Shown one piece after another: positions 25,571 through 34,948 of a stretch of DNA of 64,000 nucleotides. Made by a program: the position numbers and the translations under genes. The DNA comes from Kineococcus rhizosphaerae (lineage in GTDB: Bacteria > Actinomycetota > Actinomycetes > Actinomycetales > Kineococcaceae): NCBI RefSeq assembly GCF_003002055.1, contig NZ_PVZF01000015.1:1-64000 (forward strand), given 5' to 3'. Position 1 is the first letter of the stretch; every line of letters begins with the position of its first letter. The notes beneath the pieces were generated by a model that was not told the origin of the DNA, made no database searches, and was given only the letters and a program-made list of their open reading frames with translations.

Positions 25571-25654
25571 GCACGCGTGGATCGGCTCACCGAGGGCAGG
25601 GACCGGCGCGCACGAGCCCGGATGCGCTCCTCCCCGTCCCCCCGGTGCGGCATC

Positions 25655-26722
25655 GTGACCACCGTGACCCGTCTCGCGGCCCACGACGTCGGCACCTGGC
25701 GGCTGGTGGCCCAGCGCGTCGTGCCCCCGCTGCCGGGCGCCGCCGCCGTCGTCGAGCACCTGGCGGCGGTCCAGGCCCAGGACCTGCGCGCCGCGGCGAC
25801 GGCCGTGGCCCTGCGCACCCCGGAGGGGACCACCGACGGGCTGGCCGCGGCGCTGGACGCCGGGACCGTCGTCCGGTCCTGGCCGATGCGCGGGACGCTG
25901 CACCTGCTGGGCGCGGCGGACCTGGGCTGGGTCCTGGACCTGTGCGCGGGCCGCGCGGAGACGGCGATGCGCCGGCGGCGGGCCGAACTGGGCATCTCGC
26001 CCGCCGACCTCGACGTCGCCCGCACCACCGCGACGGGGTTCCTCACCCGTGAGGGCGCCTCCCGCGCCGAACTGCTCGCCGCCTTCGAGGCCGCCGGTCA
26101 GGCCACGGCCGCGGGGCGCGGGTACCACCTGATCGTCCACCTGGCCCTGACCGGCGTGCTGTGCCAGGGGCCGCTGCGCGGGCGCGAGCAGCTGTTCGTG
26201 CCCGTGGACGGGTGGGTCACCGACCGCCGGGTGCCGCAGGACCCGCTGGCGGAGTGGACGAGGCGGTACCTGCGCGGGCACGGGCCGGCCACCCCCGCCG
26301 ACTTCGCCGCGTGGACGAAGCTCGCGCTGGGGCAGGCGCGCCGGGGTTTCGCGGCGGTGCGCGAGGAGTTCGAGGCCGTCCTCGTCGACGACGTCGAGCA
26401 CCTCGTCGCCCCCGAGGTGCCCGACCTCGTCGCGGCGCACCGCCGCGCCGCCCGGTCGCTGCACCTGCTGCCCGGTTTCGACGAGTTCCTGCTCGGGTAC
26501 GCCGACCGCTCCCACGTCCTGGCGCCCGAGCACGCCGACCGGGTCGCCCCCGGCGGCAACGGCGTGTTCCGCGGGACGGTGGTCGTGGGCGGCACCGTGG
26601 CCGGGACGTTCACGCGCGACGGGACCGGCCTGGCCCACGCACCGTTCGCGCCGTTCAGCGCGGCGCAGGCCACCGCCCTGGCCCGGCGCTCGGCGACGTA
26701 CCCCGCGGGGTGGTTCGCCTGA
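25655..26722 (+). CDS. Winged-helix DNA-binding domain protein (HTH_42/DUF1006, AlkZ-like)
   Basis: A 355-residue protein from GTG 25655 (GTG 25664 also possible). The family signature HLAAVQAQDLRAAATAVALR near residue 30, the VVRSWPMRGTLHLLGAADL block and the C-terminal LLPGFDEFLLGYADRS with VFRGTVVVGG match the HTH_42 group. That group includes the crosslink glycosylase AlkZ (QxQ motif: here QAQ). A repair role is plausible but not certain. Confidence 0.85.
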   Translation: MTTVTRLAAHDVGTWRLVAQRVVPPLPGAAAVVEHLAAVQAQDLRAAATAVALRTPEGTTDGLAAALDAGTVVRSWPMRGTLHLLGAADLGWVLDLCAGRAETAMRRRRAELGISPADLDVARTTATGFLTREGASRAELLAAFEAAGQATAAGRGYHLIVHLALTGVLCQGPLRGREQLFVPVDGWVTDRRVPQDPLAEWTRRYLRGHGPATPADFAAWTKLALGQARRGFAAVREEFEAVLVDDVEHLVAPEVPDLVAAHRRAARSLHLLPGFDEFLLGYADRSHVLAPEHADRVAPGGNGVFRGTVVVGGTVAGTFTRDGTGLAHAPFAPFSAAQATALARRSATYPAGWFA

Positions 26723-26783
26723 GCGGGCCGGGCCGGGCGGACAGGGCCTTCACCAGGCGGCGACCGGGTGGTTGGCTGCTGCC

Positions 26784-27071
26784 GTGACGACCATCGAACT
26801 GACGACCTTCACCGTCCGCCCCGAACGCGTCGAGGACATGCTGGCGGCCCGGCCCGCGATGCTCGCCGACTTCGCGGCCGACCGGCGCGGCTTCGTCTCG
26901 GCCAGGCTCGTCCGGCTCGACGCCACGCAGTGGGTCGACGTCGTCGAGTGGGCGGACCGGGCCGCCTGGGACGAGTCGCGCGAGAAGGGCGGCAACACCC
27001 CGGGCATCGCGGCGTTCTTCGCGACCCTCGACGAACTCGTCGACGTCCGCGGTGGGGACGTCAGCGGCTGA
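26784..27071 (+). CDS. Antibiotic biosynthesis monooxygenase (ABM) domain protein
   Basis: A 95-residue dimeric alpha-beta barrel type protein: IELTTFTVRPERVEDMLAAR, then FVSARLVRLDATQWVDVVEW and a final AFFATLDELVDV. Small ABM proteins can be cofactor-free oxygenases or simply degrade reactive metabolites; no catalytic residue can be fixed. It starts 61 bp after the winged-helix gene and converges on glpX. Confidence 0.75.
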   Translation: MTTIELTTFTVRPERVEDMLAARPAMLADFAADRRGFVSARLVRLDATQWVDVVEWADRAAWDESREKGGNTPGIAAFFATLDELVDVRGGDVSG

Positions 27072-27086
27072 CCGCCGGCACCGCGC

Positions 27087-28058
27087 TCAGAGCCACTTCT
27101 CCGCGAGGTGGTCGGCGCGGACGAACCGGATCGTCCCGGAGCGGGCGCGCAGCGCGATCGATTCGGTGCGGATGATCGGCCCCTTGCGCCGCACACCCTC
27201 CACGAGGTCGCCGTCGGTGACCCCGGTGGCGACGAAGAAGGTGTTGTCGCCCTTGACGAGTTCGTCGGCGGAGTAGACGTGGTCGAACTTCAGCCCGGCG
27301 TCGAGGCCGTGCTGCTTCTCCTCGTCCGTCTTCGGGGCGAGCCGGGCCTGGATGAGACCCCCGAGGGCCTTGATCGCGCAGGCCGTCGCGACCCCCTCGG
27401 GGCTGCCGCCGATCCCCACGCACATGTCGAGGCGCGCCTCGTACGACGCGGCGCCGATCCCGCCCATGACGTCGCCGTCGAGCAGCAGCCGGGTCCCGGC
27501 CCCGGCGGCGCGGATGTCGGCGATGAGCTGCTCGTGGCGGGGACGGTCCAGGACGCCGACCTGGATCTCGGAGACGTCCTTGCCCTTGGCCTTGGCCAGC
27601 GCGCGGACGTTCTCCCCGATGGGCTGGCGCAGGTCGACGACGCCGACGCCCTCGGGGCCGGTGACGATCTTCTCCATGTAGAAGACCGTGTGGGCGTCGA
27701 GCATCGCGCCTCGGTCGGCGGCCGCGATCATCGAGATCGCGTTGCGGCGGCCCAGCGCCGTCAGCGAGGTGCCGTCGATGGGGTCGACGGCGATGTCGCA
27801 CGCCGGGCCGTTGCCGGTGCCGACCTGCTCGCCGTTGAAGAGCATGGGGGCCTCGTCCTTCTCCCCCTCGCCGATGACGATGACGCCGGCGAAGTCGACC
27901 GTGCCGAGGAACTCGCGCATCGCGTCGACGGCCGCGCCGTCGGCGGCGTTCTTGTCGCCCCGGCCGATGTACGGGGTCGCCCGGATCGCCGCCGCCTCGG
28001 TGGCCCGGACGAGCTCGAGGGCGAGGTTGCGGTCCGGGGTGGTGGGCAGGGTGCTCAT
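27087..28058 (-). CDS. glpX: Class II fructose-1,6-bisphosphatase
   Basis: A 323-residue gluconeogenic enzyme from ATG 28058. GlpX landmarks are IGEGEKDEAPMLFNGE, the metal site DPIDGTSLTALGR near residue 90, and LLLDGDVMGGIGAA. It hydrolyses FBP to fructose-6-phosphate and is the usual FBPase of actinobacteria. It stands 15 bp from the convergent ABM gene and 27 bp after the upstream glycosidase start region on the other side. Confidence 0.95.
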   Translation of the reverse strand: MSTLPTTPDRNLALELVRATEAAAIRATPYIGRGDKNAADGAAVDAMREFLGTVDFAGVIVIGEGEKDEAPMLFNGEQVGTGNGPACDIAVDPIDGTSLTALGRRNAISMIAAADRGAMLDAHTVFYMEKIVTGPEGVGVVDLRQPIGENVRALAKAKGKDVSEIQVGVLDRPRHEQLIADIRAAGAGTRLLLDGDVMGGIGAASYEARLDMCVGIGGSPEGVATACAIKALGGLIQARLAPKTDEEKQHGLDAGLKFDHVYSADELVKGDNTFFVATGVTDGDLVEGVRRKGPIIRTESIALRARSGTIRFVRADHLAEKWL

Positions 28059-28085
28059 GGGCTGCTCCTGACGGAAGGGACGGGC

Positions 28086-30293
28086 TCAGGCGCCATTGTG
28101 CCCGGGACGGACCGCGCGGGTGCCCGGCGGGGCGTCCACCCGCACCCGCACCTCACCGTCCTCGTGCCACCAGGCCACCGCGACCGTCCCGTGCGGTGTG
28201 ACCACGGACACCGCGGCGGAGTCGATCCAGTCGGTGCACCGCGGGTCGACGGCGAAACTGCGCCACCCGGGCTCGAGCAGGCGCAGACCCCCGACGTGGC
28301 CCGTCAGCCAGTCGTCGACGGTTCCGAGGAAGTAGTGCCCGTGCGAGCGCGCCGCGAGGTCCCAGTGCTCGAACGTCGTCGTCGCCCCGGCCTCGAACCA
28401 CGCACCCCACGACGGGGGCGTGCGCTGCCGAGCGATGCGCACCGCGAGTTCGGCGTACCCGGCCTCGGTCAGGACGGGCAGCAGCCACTTGGTCCCGATC
28501 GCGCCCGTGTCGAGGTGGTCGTCCCGCGCGCGCACGTCCGCGGCGAGGGCCGCGGCGATCCGGGCGCGCACGTCGTGATCGCTCACGACGTCGAACGCGA
28601 GGGCCAGGACGTGGTGCGACTGCCGGAACCCCGCGTCCCCCGGCCCGCCGACCACGCCCGTCGCCGGGTCGAGGAACTCGCGGACGAACGCGGCGCGCAC
28701 CTCCTGCGCCCGGTCGGCGAACCACGCGGCCTCCCCGGAGCGCGCGAGTTCGCCCGCCGTCCACGAGGCGACGTCGAGGATCCGCACGAGGAAGGCAGTG
28801 GCCGGGACGCGGGAGTCTTCCGGGGGGTTCGCCCCGCCGGGGTCGGTGCCGGGGGCGACCCAGTCGCCGAGGATCGTGTCGGCGATCCCGCCGGGCGAAC
28901 GACCGAGCTCGTGGCGCGCGTACGCGGCCGCCTCGGCCCAGTTCTCCGCCAGCACCGACACGTCCCCCGTGTGCCGGAACAGGTCCCAGGGCACCGTGAG
29001 CAGAGCCGCGTGCCACACCGGCGCCCGGGTGTGGACGCCGAAGACCCCCGCGTTCGGGGCGGTGAGCGCCGGGACCGGGTCGCACGTCTCGGCCAGGCTG
29101 CGCACCCACGACCGCAGGACGGGGGCCGCGTCGAGGTTGGTGAGGAACGCGTCCGCCCCCACGAGCGCGTCACCGGTCCAGCCGTTCTTCTCGTACTTCG
29201 GCGTGTCCGTCGGGTAGCCGTGCAGGTTGTTCTCCAGCGTCCGCACGGTGGCGTCGTGGATCCACTGCAGCAACGGGTCGTCGACCGTGAACTCGCACGT
29301 GCGGGCCGCGTCGGTGTGCACGACGCAGCACAGCACGTCCCCCGCCCCCGGCCCCGCGGGGTCGGGCCACCCCGAGACCTGCACGTACCGGAAACCCTTG
29401 TAGGAGAACCGCGGCTCCCACGTGACCGGACCACCGGCCAGGGTGATCTCGTCGGTCTGGAAACCGTCGGTGAAGTAGCCCTTCTCGTCGTCGGCGTTCG
29501 GCAGTCCGTCGGGACGCAGCCGCTCGCCGTACCGCAGGCGCACCGTCGTCCCGGCGGGTCCGTCGACGCGCAGGCGGACCCACCCGGACACGACGCGCGG
29601 GAAACCGACGACGAACTCCCCGGGGAGGGGTTCGGCCACCGACACCGGGCCCAGCACCTCGGTGATCCGCGACGGCTGGGCCAGCCGGGGCACCGGTTCC
29701 CCCACCGGCCCCGCGACCAGCGCGGCGGGCACCCGCGGGCCGCGGAACCTCAGGTCGACGACCTCCCCGGCGTAGAGGTCGTCCAGGAGCCGGGGACCGC
29801 GGTGGACCGTCCAGGCCGGGCCCGTCACGACCGTGCGGCGGGAACCGTCGGCGTGCTCCAGGTGCAGGGCGGCCCGGACGCAGGGTTCGTCGTGCCAGGG
29901 TGCGCGTTCCCAGCCCCACACGTTCGCGTTGGTCATCCCGAAGAAACCCCTGCCCAGTTCCAGGGACAGTTCGTGGCGGCCCACGGTGAGGACCGCGGTG
30001 AGGTCGTGCTCGACGACCTCGACGCGGCGGTCCCAGTGGGTGGTCCCCGGGCTGAGGACCTCGTCGGTCGCGAGCGCCCCGTCGACGCGGACGTCGGCGT
30101 GGCCCCCGGCGGCCAGGACCAGCCGCGCGCGCCGGACGGGCACGTCGATGCGGACCTCGTGCGTGAACACCGGGGCGGCGCAGCGGCCGTCGCGGCAGGT
30201 GGCGCGCGAGGGCCACGTCCCGGGTCGTTCCGGGTGCGCGATCCAGCGCGCGTCCGTCAGGTCCTCGACGTCGACGACGTCCGCGTCGTGCAC
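28086..30293 (-). CDS. Alpha-L-rhamnosidase-like glycoside hydrolase (GH78 type)
   Basis: A 735-residue protein without a signal peptide. The N-terminal half holds beta-sandwich domains (GRGFFGMTNANVWGWE near residue 125; FSYKGFRYVQVSGWPD near 300). The (alpha/alpha)6 barrel starts with YPTDTPKYEKNGWTGDAL and ILGDWVAPG, where acidic residues usually catalyse, and continues to FEHWDLAARSHGHYFLGTV. It probably removes rhamnose from small imported glycosides in the cytoplasm. It lies upstream of glpX on the same strand (27-bp gap). Confidence 0.87.
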   Translation of the reverse strand: MHDADVVDVEDLTDARWIAHPERPGTWPSRATCRDGRCAAPVFTHEVRIDVPVRRARLVLAAGGHADVRVDGALATDEVLSPGTTHWDRRVEVVEHDLTAVLTVGRHELSLELGRGFFGMTNANVWGWERAPWHDEPCVRAALHLEHADGSRRTVVTGPAWTVHRGPRLLDDLYAGEVVDLRFRGPRVPAALVAGPVGEPVPRLAQPSRITEVLGPVSVAEPLPGEFVVGFPRVVSGWVRLRVDGPAGTTVRLRYGERLRPDGLPNADDEKGYFTDGFQTDEITLAGGPVTWEPRFSYKGFRYVQVSGWPDPAGPGAGDVLCCVVHTDAARTCEFTVDDPLLQWIHDATVRTLENNLHGYPTDTPKYEKNGWTGDALVGADAFLTNLDAAPVLRSWVRSLAETCDPVPALTAPNAGVFGVHTRAPVWHAALLTVPWDLFRHTGDVSVLAENWAEAAAYARHELGRSPGGIADTILGDWVAPGTDPGGANPPEDSRVPATAFLVRILDVASWTAGELARSGEAAWFADRAQEVRAAFVREFLDPATGVVGGPGDAGFRQSHHVLALAFDVVSDHDVRARIAAALAADVRARDDHLDTGAIGTKWLLPVLTEAGYAELAVRIARQRTPPSWGAWFEAGATTTFEHWDLAARSHGHYFLGTVDDWLTGHVGGLRLLEPGWRSFAVDPRCTDWIDSAAVSVVTPHGTVAVAWWHEDGEVRVRVDAPPGTRAVRPGHNGA

Positions 30294-30446
30294 GACCTCA
30301 ACCTAGCCGCCGGGGAACTACGGTGGGCCGGTGAGCGCACCTCCGGTCCGGCGGGGCTGACCCCGTGCAGCCGGTGCGGACCCGGCGCGGGCTCGAGCGC
30401 GCGGGGCGCCCGCCGAGCGGGAGCGCTCGTGAGCGGTGAGGCCGTC

Positions 30447-31418
30447 GTGAGCAGCGTTCCCGTGAACGACTCGCCCCTGCAGGACGAGGTGGCCCGGGTC
30501 CTGGTGGCCTCCGGGCGCGCCCCGCGCACGGTGCCGGCCGTCCTCGCCGCCCTGCACCACCTCGCTCTCGCGGGCCTGGCCCCGGACCTCGCCGCGGCCT
30601 ACGCCCGTCGGGACCTCGCCGCAGCAGGACCGGCCGCGCTGGAGACGTTGCAGCGCAACGGGGAAGCCGTCGCCTCCCTGACCCGGCGGCGACGCCGGGA
30701 GCTGCCCGTGCAGCGGCTCGCCGCCCTGCGCCCGCTCGTGGCCGACCTCGCCCACCGGGCGGGCGCCGGGGCGGTGGGGCTGGTCTCGTTCGCCGCCGGG
30801 CCGGGGCTGGACACCCACCTGGACCGGGTCGGGATCACGTGCGCCGGGCGGTTCGCGGGCGAGTCGGCCTCCCCGGTGCAGGTGCGCGCCGGGCTCGTGC
30901 GCAGCGCCGCGCCGCCGCCCGGCGACCTGCCGGGCGTGGTGTCCCGCACCGTGCTGGGGGTCGGCGCGCCCGGCGCGGAGGACGTGCGCTGGCTGCACGC
31001 CTGCCTCCCGCCGGACGGGCCCGAACCGCACGCGCGGCTCGACGCCGCGCTCGGGCTCTTGGCCGCGGACCCCCCGACGTGGCGGCCGGGGGACCGCCTG
31101 GACCTGCTGGACGCGGCGCTCGCCGACGTCCCCGACGGGGCGCTGCCCGTGGTCACGACGTGCTGGGCGCTGTCGGAGCTCACCGTCGAGGACCGGGCGC
31201 GGTTCCTGCGCCGGCTCGACGCCGCCGCGACGCGCCGCGCCGTGGCGTGGGCGTCAGTGGAGGGCGTCGGCGTCGCCCCAGCGGTCCCCACCTCCGGGGA
31301 CCGGCCCGCCTCCGGGCACAGCGTCCTCGGGATCACTCTCCTCACCCGCGACAGCCTGCGCTCGTGGGCCGTCGGCCGCTGCTGGTCGCGGGGCCGGCAG
31401 CTGCAGTGGCTCGGGTGA
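30447..31418 (+). CDS. DUF2332 family protein
   Basis: A 323-residue protein from GTG 30447 (GTG 30429 and 30462 also possible). DUF2332 features are an N-terminal PLQDEVARVLVASGRAP, the central GGPGL-like AAGPGLDTHLDRVGI, and the C-terminal GRCWSRGRQLQWLG. The function is unknown. The final 165 bp overlap the convergent EamA gene (31254-31418), and since the conserved C-terminus of DUF2332 lies there, this gene is the genuine occupant of that stretch. Confidence 0.78.
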   Translation: MSSVPVNDSPLQDEVARVLVASGRAPRTVPAVLAALHHLALAGLAPDLAAAYARRDLAAAGPAALETLQRNGEAVASLTRRRRRELPVQRLAALRPLVADLAHRAGAGAVGLVSFAAGPGLDTHLDRVGITCAGRFAGESASPVQVRAGLVRSAAPPPGDLPGVVSRTVLGVGAPGAEDVRWLHACLPPDGPEPHARLDAALGLLAADPPTWRPGDRLDLLDAALADVPDGALPVVTTCWALSELTVEDRARFLRRLDAAATRRAVAWASVEGVGVAPAVPTSGDRPASGHSVLGITLLTRDSLRSWAVGRCWSRGRQLQWLG

Positions 31419-32291
31419 GCGCCGGAACCTCAGCTCGGAGACCAGCGCGGCGAGCACGACGAGCCCACCCCCGACGACGGCGGCCGGTCCGAGGCGTTCT
31501 CCCGCGACGCGCCCGACGAGCCCCGCCCACACCGGTTCGCCGGCGTAGATGACGGTCGCGCGGGTCGGGGACACCGACCGCTGCGCCCAGTTCATCGTGC
31601 TCTGGATGACGGCGGTCGAGACGGCCATGGCCGCCACGACGACCGCCAGCGTCCACGAGAACCCCGGGACGGGTTCGGCCACGAGCGGCCGGGTGAGCCC
31701 CGCGAGCGCCGCGCACGTCGCGAGCTGCACCACCGTGACGCGCCGGGCGTCCACCGCCGCCGCGAACCGCCCGATGAGCAGGATCTCGGCGGCGCTGGCG
31801 ACGGCGCCCGCCAGGGTCAGGAGTTCACCGGTGCCCACCGTCAGCCCGTCGAGGCCGAGACCCGTCAGCAGGACGAGCCCGGTCAGGGCCAGCCCCACGG
31901 CGACCCAGTTCCCGGCGCTCGGCCGGCGCCGCAGGAGGAGCCACTGCAGGACCGGGACCAGCGGGACGTACAGGGCCGTCAGGAACGCGGACGTCGCGCT
32001 GGGGATCGTCCGCAGACCGGCGGTCTGCAGCCCGTACCCGCCGAACAGCGCGACGCCGACCGCGGCCCCCACGAGGAGTTCGCGGCGCGTCACGCCCTTC
32101 AGCGCCCGCCCGGAGACGAGGGCGAGGAGCAGGGCCGCGGCCCCGAACCGCAGCGCCACGAACGACATCGGGCCGGCCACGGACAGACCGTGCTTGACGG
32201 TGAGGAAGGTGCCGCCCCACACGGCGGTGACGGCGACCAGGGCCGCCTCCTGACGGGTGGGCCGGATCGGGCGGGGCAGGACGTGTCGCAC
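31254..32291 (-). CDS. EamA/DMT family transporter with antisense-encoded tail
   Basis: A 345-residue protein from GTG 32291 with ten hydrophobic helices in two EamA repeats (AVWGGTFLTVKHGLSVAGPMSF; STAVIQSTMNWAQRSVSPTRATV). After residue about 285 the protein leaves the family pattern and becomes a Gly/Pro/acidic tail of about 55 residues, encoded opposite the end of DUF2332. It is divergent from an Lrp regulator (32373), a common pairing for amino-acid or metabolite exporters. Confidence 0.83.
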   Translation of the reverse strand: MRHVLPRPIRPTRQEAALVAVTAVWGGTFLTVKHGLSVAGPMSFVALRFGAAALLLALVSGRALKGVTRRELLVGAAVGVALFGGYGLQTAGLRTIPSATSAFLTALYVPLVPVLQWLLLRRRPSAGNWVAVGLALTGLVLLTGLGLDGLTVGTGELLTLAGAVASAAEILLIGRFAAAVDARRVTVVQLATCAALAGLTRPLVAEPVPGFSWTLAVVVAAMAVSTAVIQSTMNWAQRSVSPTRATVIYAGEPVWAGLVGRVAGERLGPAAVVGGGLVVLAALVSELRFRRSPEPLQLPAPRPAAADGPRAQAVAGEESDPEDAVPGGGPVPGGGDRWGDADALH

Positions 32292-32372
32292 CCGTCCACC
32301 GTGGGGCTTCCCGGGCCAGGACCTCAACCCCGTCGCGTCGACGGGGGTGGTCGACGCAACTACCGTGAGGTG

Positions 32373-32849
32373 GTGGCCGCTCTGGACGACATCGATTGCG
32401 TGATCTTGGACGTGCTGCAGCTCGACGGCGCGCTGCCGAACGTCGAGCTGGCGCGGCGGGTGGGCCTGTCCCCGGCCGCGACGCTGCGGCGCGTCCAGCG
32501 CCTGAAGGACACCGGCGTCATCACCGGGATCCACGCCGCCGTCGACCCGGGGCGCGCGGGCGCAGGGGTGGAGGCCTTCGTGCTCGTCACCCTCGCCGAG
32601 CACTCGGAGGTCTCCGACGAGCGGTTCGCCGAGGAGGTCGCCGCGTTGCCGGCCGTGCTGCGCGCCGACGCCGTCACCGGCCCCGACGACGTCCTGCTGC
32701 ACGTGGCCGCCGGCTCCACGCGGGAGCTTCAGGACGTCCTCAAGCACCTGCCGCGCATCGGGGCCCGGCGCGTCACGACGCTGCTGCGGCTGGACGCGGT
32801 GAAGGGCCCCTCCCCCGTGCCGACGCGGCCTCAGGCCAGCGTGAGGTAG
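32373..32849 (+). CDS. Lrp/AsnC family transcriptional regulator
   Basis: A 158-residue protein from GTG 32373. The AsnC-type HTH reads LQLDGALPNVELARRVGLSP, followed by TLRRVQRLKDTGVITG. A RAM/ligand domain (VLVTLAEHSEVSDERF; VLLHVAAGSTRELQDVL) follows. It is divergent from the EamA transporter with an 81-bp gap and is likely its regulator. The 3' end overlaps the convergent glycosidase-like gene by 19 bp. Confidence 0.9.
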   Translation: MAALDDIDCVILDVLQLDGALPNVELARRVGLSPAATLRRVQRLKDTGVITGIHAAVDPGRAGAGVEAFVLVTLAEHSEVSDERFAEEVAALPAVLRADAVTGPDDVLLHVAAGSTRELQDVLKHLPRIGARRVTTLLRLDAVKGPSPVPTRPQASVR

Positions 32850-33940
32850 AAGAAGTCCCGCTGGTCGGGGGCGAGGTAGCGGTTCGCCTCGCGCGTCATG
32901 TCCGGCAGGAGCTTCGTCGGCGTCACCGTCCCGCCCGCCACGGTCCAGCTGGAGAACGACACCATGCCGCTGTGCATGTCGAGTTCCATGCCCCGCACGG
33001 CCCCGGCCCGGACCAGCGCGTCGGCCAGGTCCACGAGGTCCAGCCCGTTCCCGCCGACGTAGACGACGTCACCGGCGGCGTCGGTGCCCAGCGCCGACCG
33101 CCACGTGTACTGACCCTGGTTGTGCGAGGTTCCCCAGCGCCCGGAACCGTTCTGGTCCAGTCCCGGCACGGGCGCCCCGCCGTCGACGATGAGCTGCAGG
33201 TTCTGCCGGGCCGCGACGGTGTGCGGGCCGATGCTCACCTCCCGGCCCAGGGTCCCGACCTGCAACCGGCCGGAGTCGTCGACGACGGCGGTGGCCAGGC
33301 CGTCGACCAGGGGGCGTGAGGACCGGCCGCCGGCGAAGAACCCGCCGGGGGTGTCGTGGAACTTGAACCCCGCGTTGAAGGTGGCGAGCAGGTCGGGGAC
33401 GTCCTGCGGGGCGACCCGCGCCCCACCGGGCCAGGGACCGCCCCCGGGTTGCGTGGTTCCCGCCACGAGGTGGGCGTCGTAGCCGCCGGCCCGGATCCAC
33501 GCCGCCGCCGCGACCACCCCGGGGTGCTGCGCGTCGGGACGGAACCACGTCGTGTAGAGCGCGGGCAGGCCATCGCGACCGACCCGTCCGGGGGTCCAGT
33601 CCCCCTGCCCGGGAGCGTGCCCGGTGACGCTGGCGACCGGGTGCGGCGCCGCGGCGGCCTGCGCGGTGGTGACCGGGTGCGTCGACGGCACCGCACCGGC
33701 GGCCACGTGCCGGGAGAACCACCAGTTCTCGGCGAGGTCGACGAGGTGGTTCCCCCCGTGGTCGCGCACCCACTCCACGGCCCGCACCGACGCCGGCGCG
33801 GCCCCGGGGGCGACCATCGCCCGGCCGAGGGAAACCCCGGGGACGGCCAGCGCGACGACGACCGCCCCCGCGACGACCCGGCGCCGGCGCCGCGGCGGCC
33901 GGACGACGACGGGGGTTTCTCGTTCTCGCACCTGGCTCAC
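32831..33940 (-). CDS. Secreted phosphodiester glycosidase-like protein (NagPA/DUF2233 type, copy 2)
   Basis: A 369-residue paralogue of 9792-10985, close to identical in the central motifs: SVRAVEWVRDHGGNHLVDLA, TTWFRPDAQHPGVV, LLATFNAGFKFHDTPGGF, VVYVGGNGLDLVDLADALV and GMELDMHSGMVSFSSW. It has one N-terminal membrane anchor after an Arg-rich start. GTG 33940 has no ribosome site but sits 6 nt after CACACT and 22 nt after a degenerate response-regulator box, so it is probably leaderless. It follows uppP and dedA in the same direction, consistent with work on lipid-linked envelope glycans. Confidence 0.78.
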   Translation of the reverse strand: MSQVRERETPVVVRPPRRRRRVVAGAVVVALAVPGVSLGRAMVAPGAAPASVRAVEWVRDHGGNHLVDLAENWWFSRHVAAGAVPSTHPVTTAQAAAAPHPVASVTGHAPGQGDWTPGRVGRDGLPALYTTWFRPDAQHPGVVAAAAWIRAGGYDAHLVAGTTQPGGGPWPGGARVAPQDVPDLLATFNAGFKFHDTPGGFFAGGRSSRPLVDGLATAVVDDSGRLQVGTLGREVSIGPHTVAARQNLQLIVDGGAPVPGLDQNGSGRWGTSHNQGQYTWRSALGTDAAGDVVYVGGNGLDLVDLADALVRAGAVRGMELDMHSGMVSFSSWTVAGGTVTPTKLLPDMTREANRYLAPDQRDFFYLTLA

Positions 33941-33962
33941 CGGGTGAGTGTGCGCAGCGGTG

Positions 33963-33980
33963 GCTGGGGAGGGACTGGGA
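33963..33980 (-). promoter_or_regulatory. Response-regulator box F (degenerate)
   Basis: On the minus strand TCCCAGT-CCCT-CCCCAGC, then 10 nt, then CACACT (33947-33952), then 6 nt to GTG 33940. The sequence is weaker than in the other boxes but the spacing is identical. Confidence 0.45.
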
Positions 33981-34050
33981 ACCACCGCCCCGGCGGGGTC
34001 CTGGCCGTGAACCTCCACGCGGCGGCCACGGCACGCACACGGCGCCGTCC

Positions 34051-34893
34051 TCAGACGGCGGACAGGACCCCGGTGCCCAGCAGGGCGAGGAGCACGACGC
34101 CCAGCGCGACGCGGTACCCGGCGAACACGCTGATCCGGTGGTGGGCCACGAAGCGCAGCAACCAGGCGATGGAGGCGTAGGCGACGACCAGGCTCACGAG
34201 CGTCCCCACGGCCGTGGCGCCCCACCCGACGGTGGCCGAGACGTCCTTGCCCGCCGAAACCCCCTCGTACAGCCCCGCCGCGGTCAGCGCCGGGATGGAC
34301 ATGAAGAACGACAGGCGCGTCGCCGTCACCCGGTCCAGGCCCCGGAACAACCCGGCGCTGATGGTGGCACCCGAGCGCGAGACCCCCGGTACCAGCGAGA
34401 GGCACTGCACGACACCGATGACGACGGCGTCCTTGAGGCTGACCTGCCCCTCGCCGTGCTGGACGGCGCGCCGGGCGGCGAAGCTCTCGGCGGCGACCAT
34501 CACGACGCTCCAGCCGATGAGGGCGAACGCGACGACCCACAGGCTGCGCAGCGGCCCGGCGACGAGGTCCTTGGCCGCGAAACCCACCAGCCCGACGGGG
34601 ATCGACCCGACGACGACACACCAGGCCAGCCGGTAGTCCTGCGTGCGCGCGGACCGGTCGCGCAGCCCGGCGACCCAGGCCAGCAGCAAGCGGACGATGT
34701 CGCGGCGGAAGTACCCGATGACGGCGACGATCGCGCCGAACTGGATGATCGCGGTGAACGCCGTGGTGCCGGCGTCGTCCACGCGCATCCCGAGGAGCTT
34801 CTCGGCGATGGTGAGGTGCCCGGTGCTGGACACGGGGAGGAACTCGGTGAGGCCCTCGACGACGCCGAGGACGACGGCCTGCCACAACTGCAC
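34051..34893 (-). CDS. uppP: Undecaprenyl-diphosphatase
   Basis: A 280-residue, roughly eight-helix membrane enzyme from GTG 34893 with AAGGAA upstream. UppP signatures EGLTEFLPVSSTGHL (residues about 13-27) and SLVPGVSRSGATISAGL are intact. It dephosphorylates undecaprenyl pyrophosphate during carrier recycling and gives bacitracin tolerance in other bacteria. It lies 65 bp downstream of dedA (copy 2) and upstream of the glycosidase-like gene: a compact lipid-carrier/envelope group. Confidence 0.95.
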   Translation of the reverse strand: MQLWQAVVLGVVEGLTEFLPVSSTGHLTIAEKLLGMRVDDAGTTAFTAIIQFGAIVAVIGYFRRDIVRLLLAWVAGLRDRSARTQDYRLAWCVVVGSIPVGLVGFAAKDLVAGPLRSLWVVAFALIGWSVVMVAAESFAARRAVQHGEGQVSLKDAVVIGVVQCLSLVPGVSRSGATISAGLFRGLDRVTATRLSFFMSIPALTAAGLYEGVSAGKDVSATVGWGATAVGTLVSLVVAYASIAWLLRFVAHHRISVFAGYRVALGVVLLALLGTGVLSAV

Positions 34894-34948
34894 GGTGGTT
34901 TCCTTGCTCTCAGCGGGGTTTCTCGAACGGTAGTCGCCGCAGCGGCCG

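Noticed and set aside
23315-26722. 1135-codon open frame on the plus strand
   Set aside because: Only the part from about 25655 is a real gene (winged-helix protein); the rest lies opposite the kinase and phosphatase genes and has the Gly/Arg/Val-rich composition of GC-driven antisense frames.
27108-31418. 1436-codon open frame on the plus strand
   Set aside because: It runs antisense through glpX and the GH78-type gene; only the end (from about 30447) is a recognisable protein, DUF2332.
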